From Macrococcoides equi (GTDB taxonomy: Bacteria > Bacillota > Bacilli > Staphylococcales > Staphylococcaceae), in the NCBI RefSeq assembly GCF_047425865.1, contig NZ_CP179735.1: DNA of 64,000 nucleotides; one strand, given 5' to 3'. Position numbers and translations under genes: made by a program. Shown piece after piece: positions 18,722-28,288 of this stretch. Each line of letters starts with the position of its first letter. Within the stretch, counting starts at the first letter, position 1. Below the pieces are notes generated by a model. That model made no database searches. It had not been told where the DNA came from and worked only from the letters and a program-made list of their open reading frames with translations.

Positions 18722-20104
18722 ATGGAATTTGATACAATTTCAAGTATTTCTACACCAATGGGAGAAGGTGCAATTGCAATTGTAAGACTTTCAGGTGATG
18801 AAGCAATCGCTATTGCTGATAAAATATATAAAGGAAAAAATAAATTATGCGATGTGGATTCCCATACTATTAATTATGGCCATATCATTGATCCTGAAAC
18901 GAAAGATGTTATCGAAGAAGTAATGGTAGCAGTGATGCGTGCTCCAAGAACTTATACACGAGAAGATATTGTTGAAATCAACTGTCATGGCGGTATAATG
19001 ACCGTTAACCGTGTATTAGAACTTACGTTATCAAATGGTGCTAAACTTGCTGAACCTGGAGAATTTACGAAAAGAGCGTTTTTAAATGGACGAATAGATT
19101 TATCCCAAGCTGAAGCAACGATGGACTTTATACGTTCTAAAACGGATCGTGCCAGCAAAGTAGCGATGCAGCAAATCGAAGGTCGTCTAAGTGTATTAAT
19201 CAAAGGCTTGCGTCAATCTATTTTAGAAATTTTAGCACAAGTTGAAGTTAATATTGATTATCCAGAATATGATGATGTAGAAGAGGCAACAAATCAGTTT
19301 CTGCTTTCTGAAGCTGAAAAGATTAAAGACAGCATCGAAAGACTACTTCAAACAGGTTCTCAAGGGAAAATTTTAAGAGAAGGATTATCTACTGTAATTG
19401 TAGGGAAGCCAAATGTCGGCAAGTCTTCAATGCTAAATAATTTAATTCAGGATAATAAAGCGATTGTTACTGAAATTGCCGGAACAACACGTGATGTTTT
19501 AGAAGAATATGTGAATGTACGTGGTGTACCGTTAAGATTAGTGGATACTGCAGGTATTCGTGAAACTGAAGATATCGTAGAAAAGATTGGCGTTGAGCGA
19601 AGTCGCCAGGCACTTAGTAAAGCGGATTTAATATTATATGTACTTAATTATAACGAAGCATTGACTGAAAGTGATTACCAGCTTGCTGAAGTTATCAAAG
19701 ATGAAGATGTTATTGTAATTATTAATAAAACTGATTTAACGCAAGCGTTGGATATTGATGCAGTAAAACAGATGGTGGGTATGGAAACACCGATTGTCAT
19801 GACATCCATGGTTGATCAGACAGGTATAGAACAATTAGAAGAAAAGATTCGTGATTTATTCTTTGAAGGTACGGTATCTAATCAAGATATGACGTATGTA
19901 TCGAATGCACGACATATTAGTTTATTAAAAGATGCCAGACAATCAATTAATGATGCCATTACTGCTGCATCGAGCGGTGTACCGATAGACATGATTCAAA
20001 TTGATTTAATTAAAACATGGGAATTGCTTGGAGAAGTGATTGGTGAGTCTGTTTCAGATGGATTGATTGATCAGCTATTTAGCCAGTTCTGTTTAGGTAA
20101 ATAA
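18722..20104 (+). CDS. mnmE: tRNA modification GTPase MnmE
   Basis: With MnmG it makes the 5-carboxymethylaminomethyl uridine modification at the wobble base of certain tRNAs. The 460 residues hold an N-terminal tetrahydrofolate-binding domain (1-120), helical domains, and an inserted Ras-like G domain with GKPNVGKSS (P-loop, about 229-237), DTAG and NKTD. The C-terminal CLGK holds the catalytic cysteine. It is followed 12 bp later by mnmG, its partner. Confidence 0.98.
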   Translation: MEFDTISSISTPMGEGAIAIVRLSGDEAIAIADKIYKGKNKLCDVDSHTINYGHIIDPETKDVIEEVMVAVMRAPRTYTREDIVEINCHGGIMTVNRVLELTLSNGAKLAEPGEFTKRAFLNGRIDLSQAEATMDFIRSKTDRASKVAMQQIEGRLSVLIKGLRQSILEILAQVEVNIDYPEYDDVEEATNQFLLSEAEKIKDSIERLLQTGSQGKILREGLSTVIVGKPNVGKSSMLNNLIQDNKAIVTEIAGTTRDVLEEYVNVRGVPLRLVDTAGIRETEDIVEKIGVERSRQALSKADLILYVLNYNEALTESDYQLAEVIKDEDVIVIINKTDLTQALDIDAVKQMVGMETPIVMTSMVDQTGIEQLEEKIRDLFFEGTVSNQDMTYVSNARHISLLKDARQSINDAITAASSGVPIDMIQIDLIKTWELLGEVIGESVSDGLIDQLFSQFCLGK

Positions 20105-20116
20105 GGAGGAAAAACT

Positions 20117-21991
20117 TTGGAACAAAAATATGATGTAATCGTTGTTGGTGCGGGTCATGCGGGCGTTGAAGCAGGTCTCGCTTCAGCTAGAAAAGGCGCA
20201 AAGACGTTAATGCTGACAATCAATTTAGATTCAGTTGCCTTTATGCCATGTAATCCATCAGTAGGTGGACCGGCAAAAGGGATTGTTGTTCGTGAAATAG
20301 ATGCCCTTGGTGGGCAGATGGCAAAGACAATCGATAAAACACATATTCAAATGCGTATGTTGAATACAGGAAAAGGACCGGCAGTACGTGCTTTACGTGC
20401 TCAAGCTGATAAAGTACTTTATCAACAGGAAATGAAAGATGTTATTGAAAATACAGATAATCTTGATATTATGCAAGGAATGGTTGAACGCTTAATTATT
20501 GAAGATGGAAAAGTAAAAGGTGTTGAAACAATTATCGGCACAACTTATTATGCTGATGCAGTTGTATTAACAACAGGTACATTTTTACGTGGAGAAATTA
20601 TTCTTGGCAATATTAAGTATTCATCGGGTCCGAATCATCAAATGCCATCAATTAAACTTGCTGATCATTTGCGTGAATTAGGATTTGATATTGTACGTTT
20701 TAAAACTGGAACACCACCGCGTGTAAATGGTAAAACAATCGATTATTCAAAAACAGAGATTCAGCCGGGTGATGAGGTACCACGAGCATTCAGTTACGAA
20801 ACAACTGAATTTATTTTAGATCAGTTACCGTGCTGGTTAACCTATACGAATGCTGAAACACATAAAGTGATTGATGATAATTTACATTTATCTGCAATGT
20901 ATTCTGGAATGATTAAAGGGACTGGACCACGTTATTGTCCATCTATTGAAGATAAGTTTGTGCGTTTCAATGACAAACCTCGTCATCAAATTTTCCTTGA
21001 ACCTGAAGGACGTAATACGAAAGAGGTATATGTTCAAGGGTTATCTACAAGCTTACCTGAACATGTACAACTTCAGATGCTGCAATCAATACCAGGACTT
21101 GAAAAAGCTGATATGATGCGTGCTGGTTATGCTATTGAATACGATGCTATTGTACCTACTCAGTTATGGCCGACGCTTGAAACGAAAAAGATAGATGGCT
21201 TATTTACTGCAGGACAAATTAACGGCACGAGTGGTTATGAAGAAGCGGCTGGTCAAGGTTTAATGGCAGGAATAAATGCTGCAGCGAAAGTATTAAAACA
21301 TGAACCTTTAATTTTAGGAAGACACGAAGCTTATATCGGAGTACTGATTGATGATTTAGTAACAAAAGGAACGAATGAACCTTATCGTTTGCTTACTAGT
21401 CGTGCAGAACACAGACTATTATTACGTCATGATAATGCTGATTTACGATTAACAGAAATAGGTAAAGGCATTGGGTTGATTGATGACGAACGTTATGCTA
21501 AATTTATTGCCAAGAATGAAGCTATTTCCGAGGAAATAAAGCGTCTGACAAATACGAGAATCAAACCAAATGAACAAACACAGGATATGATTGCTAGTCG
21601 AGGTGGGACTGCATTAAAAGATGGTATATTAGCAATTGATTTATTACGTCGTCCTGAAATGGATTATCAATCTGTAGTAGCTTTGATTGAGGGTAGTAGT
21701 GCAATTGATGAGGCTGTTGCTGAACAAGTTGAAATTCAAACTAAATATGAAGGCTATATTCAAAAGTCATTACAACAAGTTGAAAAGCTAAAACGTATGG
21801 AAAATAAAAAAATTCCTGAAAATATTGATTATGATGATATTCATTCATTAGCGACAGAAGCACGTCAAAAATTAAAAGAAGTAAAACCATTAAGTATTGC
21901 TCAGGCATCAAGAATTTCAGGTGTTAATCCGGCAGATATTTCAATATTACTGGTATATATCGAGCAAGGAAAAATTAAAAGGGTGAACTAG
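20117..21991 (+). CDS. mnmG: tRNA uridine 5-carboxymethylaminomethyl enzyme MnmG
   Basis: The FAD-dependent partner of MnmE, 624 residues. FAD motif GAGHAGVEAG (11-20), the family signature GPRYCPSIEDK, and the GQINGTSGYEEAAGQG region are all seen. The C-terminal helical domain binds tRNA and MnmE. It starts with TTG at 20117, about 8 nt after AAGGAGG. It abuts rsmG with no gap. Confidence 0.98.
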   Translation: MEQKYDVIVVGAGHAGVEAGLASARKGAKTLMLTINLDSVAFMPCNPSVGGPAKGIVVREIDALGGQMAKTIDKTHIQMRMLNTGKGPAVRALRAQADKVLYQQEMKDVIENTDNLDIMQGMVERLIIEDGKVKGVETIIGTTYYADAVVLTTGTFLRGEIILGNIKYSSGPNHQMPSIKLADHLRELGFDIVRFKTGTPPRVNGKTIDYSKTEIQPGDEVPRAFSYETTEFILDQLPCWLTYTNAETHKVIDDNLHLSAMYSGMIKGTGPRYCPSIEDKFVRFNDKPRHQIFLEPEGRNTKEVYVQGLSTSLPEHVQLQMLQSIPGLEKADMMRAGYAIEYDAIVPTQLWPTLETKKIDGLFTAGQINGTSGYEEAAGQGLMAGINAAAKVLKHEPLILGRHEAYIGVLIDDLVTKGTNEPYRLLTSRAEHRLLLRHDNADLRLTEIGKGIGLIDDERYAKFIAKNEAISEEIKRLTNTRIKPNEQTQDMIASRGGTALKDGILAIDLLRRPEMDYQSVVALIEGSSAIDEAVAEQVEIQTKYEGYIQKSLQQVEKLKRMENKKIPENIDYDDIHSLATEARQKLKEVKPLSIAQASRISGVNPADISILLVYIEQGKIKRVN

Positions 21992-22708
21992 ATGAACGAG
22001 ACTCAGTTTGTACAAAAATTAGAAGAAAAAGGCTTCACTGTTACTGACCAGCAACGAAAACAATTTGCAATTTACTATGAAACTTTAGTAGAGTGGAATA
22101 AGTTAATGAATTTAACCGCAGTAACAGAAAAAGAGGATGTGTATTTGAAACACTTCTTTGATTCGATTACGCCAAGTTTCTATTATGATTTTACAAAAGT
22201 CACATCTATTTGTGATGTTGGAGCTGGAGCGGGATTCCCTAGTATTCCTTTAAAAATAATGTTTCCGCATTTAGAAGTAACAATTGTAGATTCATTAAAC
22301 AAACGTATTAACTTCTTAAATCATTTAAGTGCAGAACTTGATTTAACGAAAGTTCGTTTTATACATGATCGTGCTGAAACATTTGGAAAGAGTGAATATA
22401 GAGAATCATTTGATGTAGTAACAGCTCGTGCTGTCGCACGTCTTTCTGTATTGAGTGAGCTATGTTTACCTCTTGTTAAGCGCGGTGGTCATTTTATAGC
22501 TTTAAAGGGTGCTCAAGGCGAAATAGAAGTCGAAGAAGGTTTATTTGCAATCTCAATTTTAGGTGGAGAAGTGATTCAGAATCATCCGCTTACGTTACCT
22601 GAGGAAGATAGTTTACGTTATATATTAGATATCGAAAAGAAACGTCAAACACCTAAAAAATATCCACGTAAACCGGGTACGCCGAATAAAGAACCTTTAT
22701 TAAAATAA
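21992..22708 (+). CDS. rsmG: 16S rRNA m7G527 methyltransferase
   Basis: Methylates G527 of 16S rRNA using SAM; loss gives low-level streptomycin resistance in other bacteria. The 238 residues hold the SAM-binding motif CDVGAGAGFPSIPLKI (about 70-85) and a lysine-rich tail. It starts directly after the mnmG stop, in the conserved mnmE-mnmG-rsmG-noc order. Confidence 0.97.
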   Translation: MNETQFVQKLEEKGFTVTDQQRKQFAIYYETLVEWNKLMNLTAVTEKEDVYLKHFFDSITPSFYYDFTKVTSICDVGAGAGFPSIPLKIMFPHLEVTIVDSLNKRINFLNHLSAELDLTKVRFIHDRAETFGKSEYRESFDVVTARAVARLSVLSELCLPLVKRGGHFIALKGAQGEIEVEEGLFAISILGGEVIQNHPLTLPEEDSLRYILDIEKKRQTPKKYPRKPGTPNKEPLLK

Positions 22709-22756
22709 TAGTAACTATTAAAATAAGGATTTTGAAGTGAAAGTGAGTCGATTGTT

Positions 22757-23602
22757 ATGAAAAAACCTTTTTCTAAATTGTTTGGTTTAAAGGATAAAGA
22801 AGAAGATGTAGAAGTACATCGCAAGAACGGTAATGTTGTGAAAGTTCCTGTAGAACGTATCGTACCGAATAAATATCAACCGAGACAAATATTTGATGAA
22901 GAAAAAATTAAAGAATTAGCTGAATCTATTCGTTCATATGGGTTATTACAGCCCATTGTTGTTCGCCCGATTGAAGAAGACATGTATGAAATTATTGCAG
23001 GAGAAAGAAGATTTCGTGCATTAAAGTTTAATGGTATTGCTGAAACTGAAGTGATTGTAAAACAAATGAATGATAAAGAGACGGCAGCAATCGCGCTTAT
23101 TGAAAATATTCAACGTGAAAATCTGTCTGCGGTTGAAGAAGCTGAAGCTTATAAAAAGTTGTTAGACTTAGATGGCATTACGCAACAAGACCTTGCAGCG
23201 AGCTTAGGGAAAAGTCAGTCATTTATTGCAAATAAATTAAGATTACTTCGTCTGTCTCAACCTATATTAGGCGCTTTAAGCAAACAACAAATTAGTGAGC
23301 GTCATGCACGAGCATTGCTCGCGCTGGATGAAGAGGGACAAAAGACGATGCTAGGTATCATTAAGTCTCAGCATTTAAATGTTAAGCAGACGGAAGAACG
23401 TGTTAAACGTCTGCTAGGTGGCGAAGACGTGAAACCAAAGCGTATTGGATTTACACGTGACATAAAACTTGCTTTCAATACGATTGGTCAAAGTTTAAAA
23501 GCGGTTGAAAAAAGTGGCGTCAAAGTAAAACGTAAAGATACGGAATACGAAAATTTCTATGAAATTTCTATAAAAGTATTTAAAAATGATCTGAACAAAT
23601 AA
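22757..23602 (+). CDS. noc: Nucleoid occlusion protein Noc (ParB-like)
   Basis: A ParB paralogue that binds its own DNA sites and keeps division septa off the chromosome. The 281 residues have a short basic N-terminus (MKKPFSKLFGLK) that in family members binds membrane, a ParB N-terminal domain with the CTP motif GERRFRALK (about 80), and a central helix-turn-helix (TQQDLAASLGKSQSFIANKLRLLRL cut here to its key residues Q-S-F near 155). It sits in the usual place between rsmG and parA. Confidence 0.93.
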   Translation: MKKPFSKLFGLKDKEEDVEVHRKNGNVVKVPVERIVPNKYQPRQIFDEEKIKELAESIRSYGLLQPIVVRPIEEDMYEIIAGERRFRALKFNGIAETEVIVKQMNDKETAAIALIENIQRENLSAVEEAEAYKKLLDLDGITQQDLAASLGKSQSFIANKLRLLRLSQPILGALSKQQISERHARALLALDEEGQKTMLGIIKSQHLNVKQTEERVKRLLGGEDVKPKRIGFTRDIKLAFNTIGQSLKAVEKSGVKVKRKDTEYENFYEISIKVFKNDLNK

Positions 23603-23633
23603 AGTGGATGATAACATCGTCCGCTTTTTTTCT
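23603..23633 (+). terminator. Terminator after noc
   Basis: AAAGTGGATGAT / ATCGTCCGCTTT hairpin followed by TTTTTC. Confidence 0.8.
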
Positions 23634-23714
23634 GCGTACTGATTGTCTGTGCAGAATCGCTTTAAAATTGTTATAATCGTTCTATATGAAAAACATGACT
23701 AGGAGAGAATGTAG

Positions 23715-24476
23715 ATGACAAAAATATTGGCCATCGCGAACCAAAAAGGTGGAGTTGGAAAAACAACAACTTCAGTAAATTTAAGTGCAGCATTAGCTGA
23801 ACTTGGTAAAAAAGTATTGTTAGTTGACACTGATCCACAAGGAAATGCTACGAGTGGTGTAGGCATAGATAAAAACAATGTTGAAAATTCAGTTTACGAT
23901 ATGCTTGTTGAAGATGTGAATATTAATCAATGTGTTCTGGAAACAGCTGTTGAGAATTTACATATCATCCCTGCCAATATCGCCTTAGCAGGTGCAGAGA
24001 TTGAACTTGTATCTGCGATGAGCAGAGAAGTGCGATTAAAATATGCATTTAAAGAACTGGACATTAATTTTGACTATATTATTATCGACTGTCCGCCATC
24101 ATTAGGATTACTGACAATTAATTCATTTACAGCAGCAAATGGTATTATTATTCCTGTCCAATGTGAATATTATGCATTAGAAGGATTAAGTCAGTTACTG
24201 AATACCATTCGATTAGTGCAACGTCACTTAAATCAATCTCTAGAAATTGAAGGTGTATTGTTGACGATGTTAGATGCTCGTACAAATTTAGGTAATGATG
24301 TTATTCAGGAAGTGAAAGAGCATTTTGGCGAAAAAGTTTATGAAACGATTATTCCACGTAATGTGCGTTTATCTGAAGCACCTTCACACGGGCAACCGAT
24401 TAATGTATACGATGCTCGTTCAACTGGAGCCAAAACTTATAAGAGTTTGGCTGAGGAGGTTGTAAACAATGGCTAG
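23715..24476 (+). CDS. parA: Chromosome partitioning ATPase ParA (Soj)
   Basis: A Walker-type ATPase that works with ParB in origin segregation and regulates DnaA in Bacillus. The deviant Walker A KGGVGKTT lies at residues 11-18, followed by VDTDPQGNATSG and IIDCPPSLG. The 253-residue length is typical for Soj. It overlaps parB by 8 bp. Confidence 0.96.
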   Translation: MTKILAIANQKGGVGKTTTSVNLSAALAELGKKVLLVDTDPQGNATSGVGIDKNNVENSVYDMLVEDVNINQCVLETAVENLHIIPANIALAGAEIELVSAMSREVRLKYAFKELDINFDYIIIDCPPSLGLLTINSFTAANGIIIPVQCEYYALEGLSQLLNTIRLVQRHLNQSLEIEGVLLTMLDARTNLGNDVIQEVKEHFGEKVYETIIPRNVRLSEAPSHGQPINVYDARSTGAKTYKSLAEEVVNNG

Positions 24477-25317
24477 AGGTTTAGGTAAAGGTTTGGGAAG
24501 AGGATTAGATGCATTATTTCAGGAAAATGGTCAGGATGAGCTGGTAGAAGATATTAATCTTTCTGAGTTACGACCAAATCCTTATCAACCGCGACATGAA
24601 TTTGATGAGCAAGCTTTAAATGAATTGAGTGAATCGATTAAAATTCATGGGGTATTACAACCTATCATCGTACGTAAATCAATTACAGGTTACGATATTG
24701 TAGTAGGAGAACGACGTTTCAGAGCAAGTAAATTAGCGGGTAAAGTAAAAATTCCTGCAATTGTGAAAACATTAACCGATACACAGATGATGGAACTTGC
24801 AGTGATTGAAAACTTACAGCGTGAAGATTTAAATCCTCTTGAAGAAGCGAAAAGTTACCAGTTTATAATGGATAAATTAAATTTGACGCAATCTGAGACG
24901 GCTGACCGATTAGGTAAATCAAGACCTTATATTGCAAATATGCTTCGCTTAATGAATTTACCGCAAAAAGTTAAAGATCTTATTGATCAGAAGAAACTTA
25001 CAGGTGGCCATGGCCGTACACTACTAGGTCTAAAATCAGAAGATGAGATGATTAAAGTCGCTCAAAAAGTAATTGCAGAATCAATGAGCGTACGTGAGTT
25101 AGAAAAGTATATAAAAGAATTAAATCAAACCCCTGATCAACCTAAAAAAGAAAAAAAGAAACCAACATTTCTTGTGAAACACGAAGAAAACCTTAAGCGT
25201 CATTTAGGAACAAAAGTTGAGATTTCTAAATCGCGTAAAAAGGGGAAAATAGCGATTGAATTTACATCAGAAGAAGAGTTTAATCGACTAATCGCGTTAT
25301 TAGAAAATGCACAGTAG
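24469..25317 (+). CDS. parB: Chromosome partitioning protein ParB (Spo0J)
   Basis: Binds parS sites near the origin and spreads as a CTP-dependent clamp; recruits SMC. The 282 residues have the N-terminal domain with NPYQPR (37-42) and GERRFRA, a helix-turn-helix (SETADRLGKSRPYIANML), and a C-terminal dimer domain after a lysine-rich linker. It overlaps parA. A parS-like site is noted at 51757. Confidence 0.96.
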   Translation: MARGLGKGLGRGLDALFQENGQDELVEDINLSELRPNPYQPRHEFDEQALNELSESIKIHGVLQPIIVRKSITGYDIVVGERRFRASKLAGKVKIPAIVKTLTDTQMMELAVIENLQREDLNPLEEAKSYQFIMDKLNLTQSETADRLGKSRPYIANMLRLMNLPQKVKDLIDQKKLTGGHGRTLLGLKSEDEMIKVAQKVIAESMSVRELEKYIKELNQTPDQPKKEKKKPTFLVKHEENLKRHLGTKVEISKSRKKGKIAIEFTSEEEFNRLIALLENAQ

Positions 25318-25326
25318 GTGATTTTT

Positions 25327-26214
25327 TTGAATCAAATTATTGAAGAATTTAAACGCACATTTTTAGATGCTGAGATGTGGATGAATATTGCTACAAATAT
25401 TCTGTGGTCTTTCTTACTCATTATTATTGCAATGTTGATTGTCAGAGTGGTACATAAATTTATCGAACAGTTCTTTAGAGTAAGAAGAAAGACGAATCTC
25501 TCTCAATCAACCAAACGTGATACTACACTGATTAAGTTGCTTCAAAATATTGCTTCCTATGTGATTTGGTTCATTGTGCTGACAACGATTCTTAGTAATT
25601 TTGGTGTCAAAGTTGAAAGTATTATTGCAGGGGCCGGAATCGCAGGGGTTGCGATTGGTTTTGGTGCACAGACACTTGTTAAAGATGTGATTACAGGCTT
25701 TTTTATAATATTTGAGAATCAGTTTGATGTAGGTGATTATGTTAGAATTAATACGACTGGAACAACTGTTGCTGAAGGGACAGTTCAATCAATCGGCTTA
25801 CGTTCTACACGTATTAAGTCATTTACGGGAGAATTAACGATATTACCAAATGGTACGATGAATGAAATTGTGAATTTCTCTGTTAATAATTCAATTGCGA
25901 TTTTTGATATTTCAGTTTCCAGCGAAGAAAATATATCTCGTGTAGAAAGCATACTACAGCCTTATTTATTAACATTACCCGAGAAATATGCCGATTTAGT
26001 GAAGGCGCCGGAATTATTAGGTGTTGAAATGGTGAGTGCTGGTGAAACTAAAATCAGAATGTCAGCTGAAACGTTACCTAATAATCATGTGAAAGTATCT
26101 AGAATATTACGTGGTGATATTAAAGAATATTTAGATCAATTTGGTATCCATGTCCCTATGCCTAGAGTTGTTATGTATAATCAGCCTAATAAGGGGGATC
26201 ACAATGCAAAATGA
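25327..26214 (+). CDS. mscS: Small-conductance mechanosensitive channel (MscS family)
   Basis: A membrane channel that releases solutes under hypo-osmotic shock. About three N-terminal transmembrane segments (about 14-38, 65-85, 90-120) are followed by the pore helix with AGAGIAGVAIGFGAQ and the beta-domain (NQFDVGDYVRI). A TTG at 25327 lies 5-6 nt after AGGTGA and gives MNQIIEEFKRT. A GTG at 25318 directly after the parB stop is possible but overlaps that site. The gene lies in the conserved parB-mscS-DUF951-ychF order. Confidence 0.9.
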   Translation: MNQIIEEFKRTFLDAEMWMNIATNILWSFLLIIIAMLIVRVVHKFIEQFFRVRRKTNLSQSTKRDTTLIKLLQNIASYVIWFIVLTTILSNFGVKVESIIAGAGIAGVAIGFGAQTLVKDVITGFFIIFENQFDVGDYVRINTTGTTVAEGTVQSIGLRSTRIKSFTGELTILPNGTMNEIVNFSVNNSIAIFDISVSSEENISRVESILQPYLLTLPEKYADLVKAPELLGVEMVSAGETKIRMSAETLPNNHVKVSRILRGDIKEYLDQFGIHVPMPRVVMYNQPNKGDHNAK

Positions 26215-26395
26215 ATATGATTTAAATACGATTGTTGAAATGAAAAAACCCCATGCCTGCGGTGAAAAATTATTTAAGGTGATTCGCCTAGGCGCAGATA
26301 TTCGCATAAAGTGTGAAGGTTGTGGACGTAGTATTATGCTACCACGACATGAGTTCAATAAAAAAATTAAAAAGATAACGGCACATGCCGAATAA
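26204..26395 (+). CDS. DUF951 family small protein (YyzM-like)
   Basis: A 63-residue protein beginning MQNEYDLNTIVEMKKPH. It has a zinc-ribbon-like CxxC (CEGC) with a preceding cysteine in HACG, and the conserved stretch LGADIRIKCEGCGR. The ATG at 26204 overlaps the mscS coding end and has GGGGGAT upstream. Members sit next to ychF in many Firmicutes; function unknown, possibly RNA-related by its context. Confidence 0.88.
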   Translation: MQNEYDLNTIVEMKKPHACGEKLFKVIRLGADIRIKCEGCGRSIMLPRHEFNKKIKKITAHAE

Positions 26396-26407
26396 GGAGA
26401 AGAAATT

Positions 26408-27508
26408 ATGGCTTTAACAGCAGGGATTGTAGGATTACCAAACGTAGGAAAATCAACATTATTTAATGCGATTACGAAAGCTGGGGCACTTGCTGCGAAT
26501 TATCCATTCGCAACGATTGACCCAAACGTAGGTATTGTAGAAGTACCAGATGTACGCTTAGATAAATTAACTGAACTTGTAACACCTAAGAAAACAGTAC
26601 CAACTGCTTTTGAATTTACAGATATCGCTGGTATCGTTAAAGGTGCATCAAAGGGTGAAGGATTAGGCAATAAGTTCTTATCTCATATCCGTGATGTTGA
26701 TGCAATTTGTCAGGTTGTTCGTGCTTTTGAAGATGAGAATATTACGCATGTTTCTGGAACAGTTAATCCGGTAGATGATATTGAAGTCATTAATATGGAA
26801 CTTATCTTAGCGGATTTAGAATCAGTAGAAAAACGCTATGCACGTGTTCAAAAAATGGCGAAACAAAAAGATAAGGAAGCAATGGCAGAAGAAGCTGTTC
26901 TTTCGATTGTTAAAGAAGCTCTGGAAAATGAACGTCCGGCAAGAAGTATTGAATTTACCCCGGAACAGGAAAAGTTAGTAAAAGGTATGCATTTACTTAC
27001 AGCTAAGCCGATGCTGTACGTAGCAAATGTTTCTGAAGATGATCTTGTAGCAGGCGAAGAAAATGAACACGTTAAAGCGATTAAAGCATATGCTGATAAC
27101 GAAGGTTCTCAAGTAATCATTATAAGTGCTCGTATCGAAGAAGAATTGGCGTCACTTGATGAAGAAGATAAAAAAGAATATTTAGCTGATTTAGGGATTG
27201 AAGAGTCTGGGCTAGATAAATTAATCAAAGCTTCATATCATTTATTAGGATTAGCAACTTACTTTACTGCGGGTGTTCAGGAAGTACGTGCATGGACATT
27301 TAAACGTGGTATGACGGCTCCACAATGTGCTGGTATTATCCATACTGATTTTGAACGTGGATTTATTAGAGCTGAAACAGTAAGTTATGATGATTTAATC
27401 GAACATAATGGTATGAGTGCTGCAAAAGAAGCGGGACGCGTAAGACTTGAAGGTAAAGATTATATCATGCAGGACGGAGACGTTGTGCACTTTAGATTTA
27501 ACGTATAA
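26408..27508 (+). CDS. ychF: Ribosome-binding ATPase YchF
   Basis: An Obg-family P-loop protein that prefers ATP. The 366 residues have G1 GLPNVGKSTLFNAIT (8-22), the switch region NYPFATIDPN, and G3 DIAGIVKGASKGEG. In place of the NKxD guanine motif it has ANVSED, which fits ATP use. A TGS domain closes the C-terminus (MQDGDVVHFRFNV). It is implicated in translation and stress control. Confidence 0.97.
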   Translation: MALTAGIVGLPNVGKSTLFNAITKAGALAANYPFATIDPNVGIVEVPDVRLDKLTELVTPKKTVPTAFEFTDIAGIVKGASKGEGLGNKFLSHIRDVDAICQVVRAFEDENITHVSGTVNPVDDIEVINMELILADLESVEKRYARVQKMAKQKDKEAMAEEAVLSIVKEALENERPARSIEFTPEQEKLVKGMHLLTAKPMLYVANVSEDDLVAGEENEHVKAIKAYADNEGSQVIIISARIEEELASLDEEDKKEYLADLGIEESGLDKLIKASYHLLGLATYFTAGVQEVRAWTFKRGMTAPQCAGIIHTDFERGFIRAETVSYDDLIEHNGMSAAKEAGRVRLEGKDYIMQDGDVVHFRFNV

Positions 27509-27523
27509 TCACTTGAGGAGGAT

Positions 27524-27850
27524 ATGATGCAACCTTTAAAAAGAATCATATATTGTATAAAAGTTATCATAAAATCAGAAGACAAAGTGAACCCTATGTA
27601 TCATGTGACCTATCATTACCTGGTACAGACAGTACAATTGTCTCAGCCTATTCAACTGAATGATTCAATATATAATAAAGTATCATTTCCTAAGACTGCT
27701 ATACGTTATTTAGATGTCGTTGAAACTGATGAAATTAATCCGAATGATACAGATTTTGAAGAGTATCTATATCTTTATCGTTCAGGAGACATTAAGTTGT
27801 TCTATACGAAAGAAATTGTAACGTATCAATTAAAAGAAGTTCTTCAATAA
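27524..27850 (+). CDS. Conserved-looking small hypothetical protein
   Basis: I do not recognise this 108-residue protein. It has a GAGGAG site and follows ychF by 15 bp, so it is probably real and co-transcribed. The first 24 residues are basic and unlike the rest, so MYHVTYHYLVQ (ATG at 27596) could be the true start, giving 84 residues. The remainder is acidic and beta-rich (VVETDEINPND...YLYLYRSGDIKLFY). No transmembrane segment is seen. Confidence 0.6.
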   Translation: MMQPLKRIIYCIKVIIKSEDKVNPMYHVTYHYLVQTVQLSQPIQLNDSIYNKVSFPKTAIRYLDVVETDEINPNDTDFEEYLYLYRSGDIKLFYTKEIVTYQLKEVLQ

Positions 27851-27867
27851 TTAAGTAAACAAATGAT

Positions 27868-27970
27868 TGATGAAAAAAGTAAACTATGCTATAATTCTCT
27901 ATTGTGAGTAATGAAAATTATTCCTTGCTTTATTTAATAATAAAGCCGCATAGACCATAAGGAGGTGTAA
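27868..27970 (+). promoter_or_regulatory. Promoter and probable S6:S18 leader of rpsF-ssb-rpsR
   Basis: TTGATG (27868-27873), a 16-bp spacer, and TATAAT (27890-27895). The transcript leader then carries GCCGCATAGACC near 27945, with flanking complementary AT-rich segments (GCTTTATT/AATAAAGC, 27929-27947). This resembles the conserved CCG-bearing motif by which the S6:S18 complex represses its own operon in many bacteria. Confidence 0.6.
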
Positions 27971-27973
27971 ATG

Positions 27974-28264
27974 ATGAGAAAATACGAAATTATGTATGTC
28001 GTACGTCCGAACATTGAGGAAGATGCTAAGAAAGCTTTAATCGAGCGTTTCGAAGAGATTCTTACTTCTAACGGAGCGGAAATCATCGAATCAAAGGATT
28101 GGGGAAAACGTCGTTTAGCTTACGAAATCAACGATTTTAAAGAAGGTTTCTACCAAATCGTTAAAGTTAACTCAACTGATGCTGCTACAAACGAATTCGA
28201 TCGTTTAGCAAAAATCAACGATGATATTATCCGTCATATCGTGATTCGCGAAGAAGAAAAATAA
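27974..28264 (+). CDS. rpsF: 30S ribosomal protein S6
   Basis: Binds the central domain of 16S rRNA together with S18. 96 residues starting MRKYEIMYVVRPN. Two ATGs lie in tandem (27971 and 27974); the second is 8 nt after GGAGG and matches the family N-terminus. First gene of the rpsF-ssb-rpsR operon. Confidence 0.97.
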   Translation: MRKYEIMYVVRPNIEEDAKKALIERFEEILTSNGAEIIESKDWGKRRLAYEINDFKEGFYQIVKVNSTDAATNEFDRLAKINDDIIRHIVIREEEK

Positions 28265-28288
28265 ACCTAACATGTGGGGGCGATTTAT

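Noticed and set aside
23643..23677. parA promoter TTGTCT...TATAAT
   Set aside because: The TATAAT box is good but the spacer to TTGTCT is 23 bp; no better -35 was found, so I did not list a promoter.
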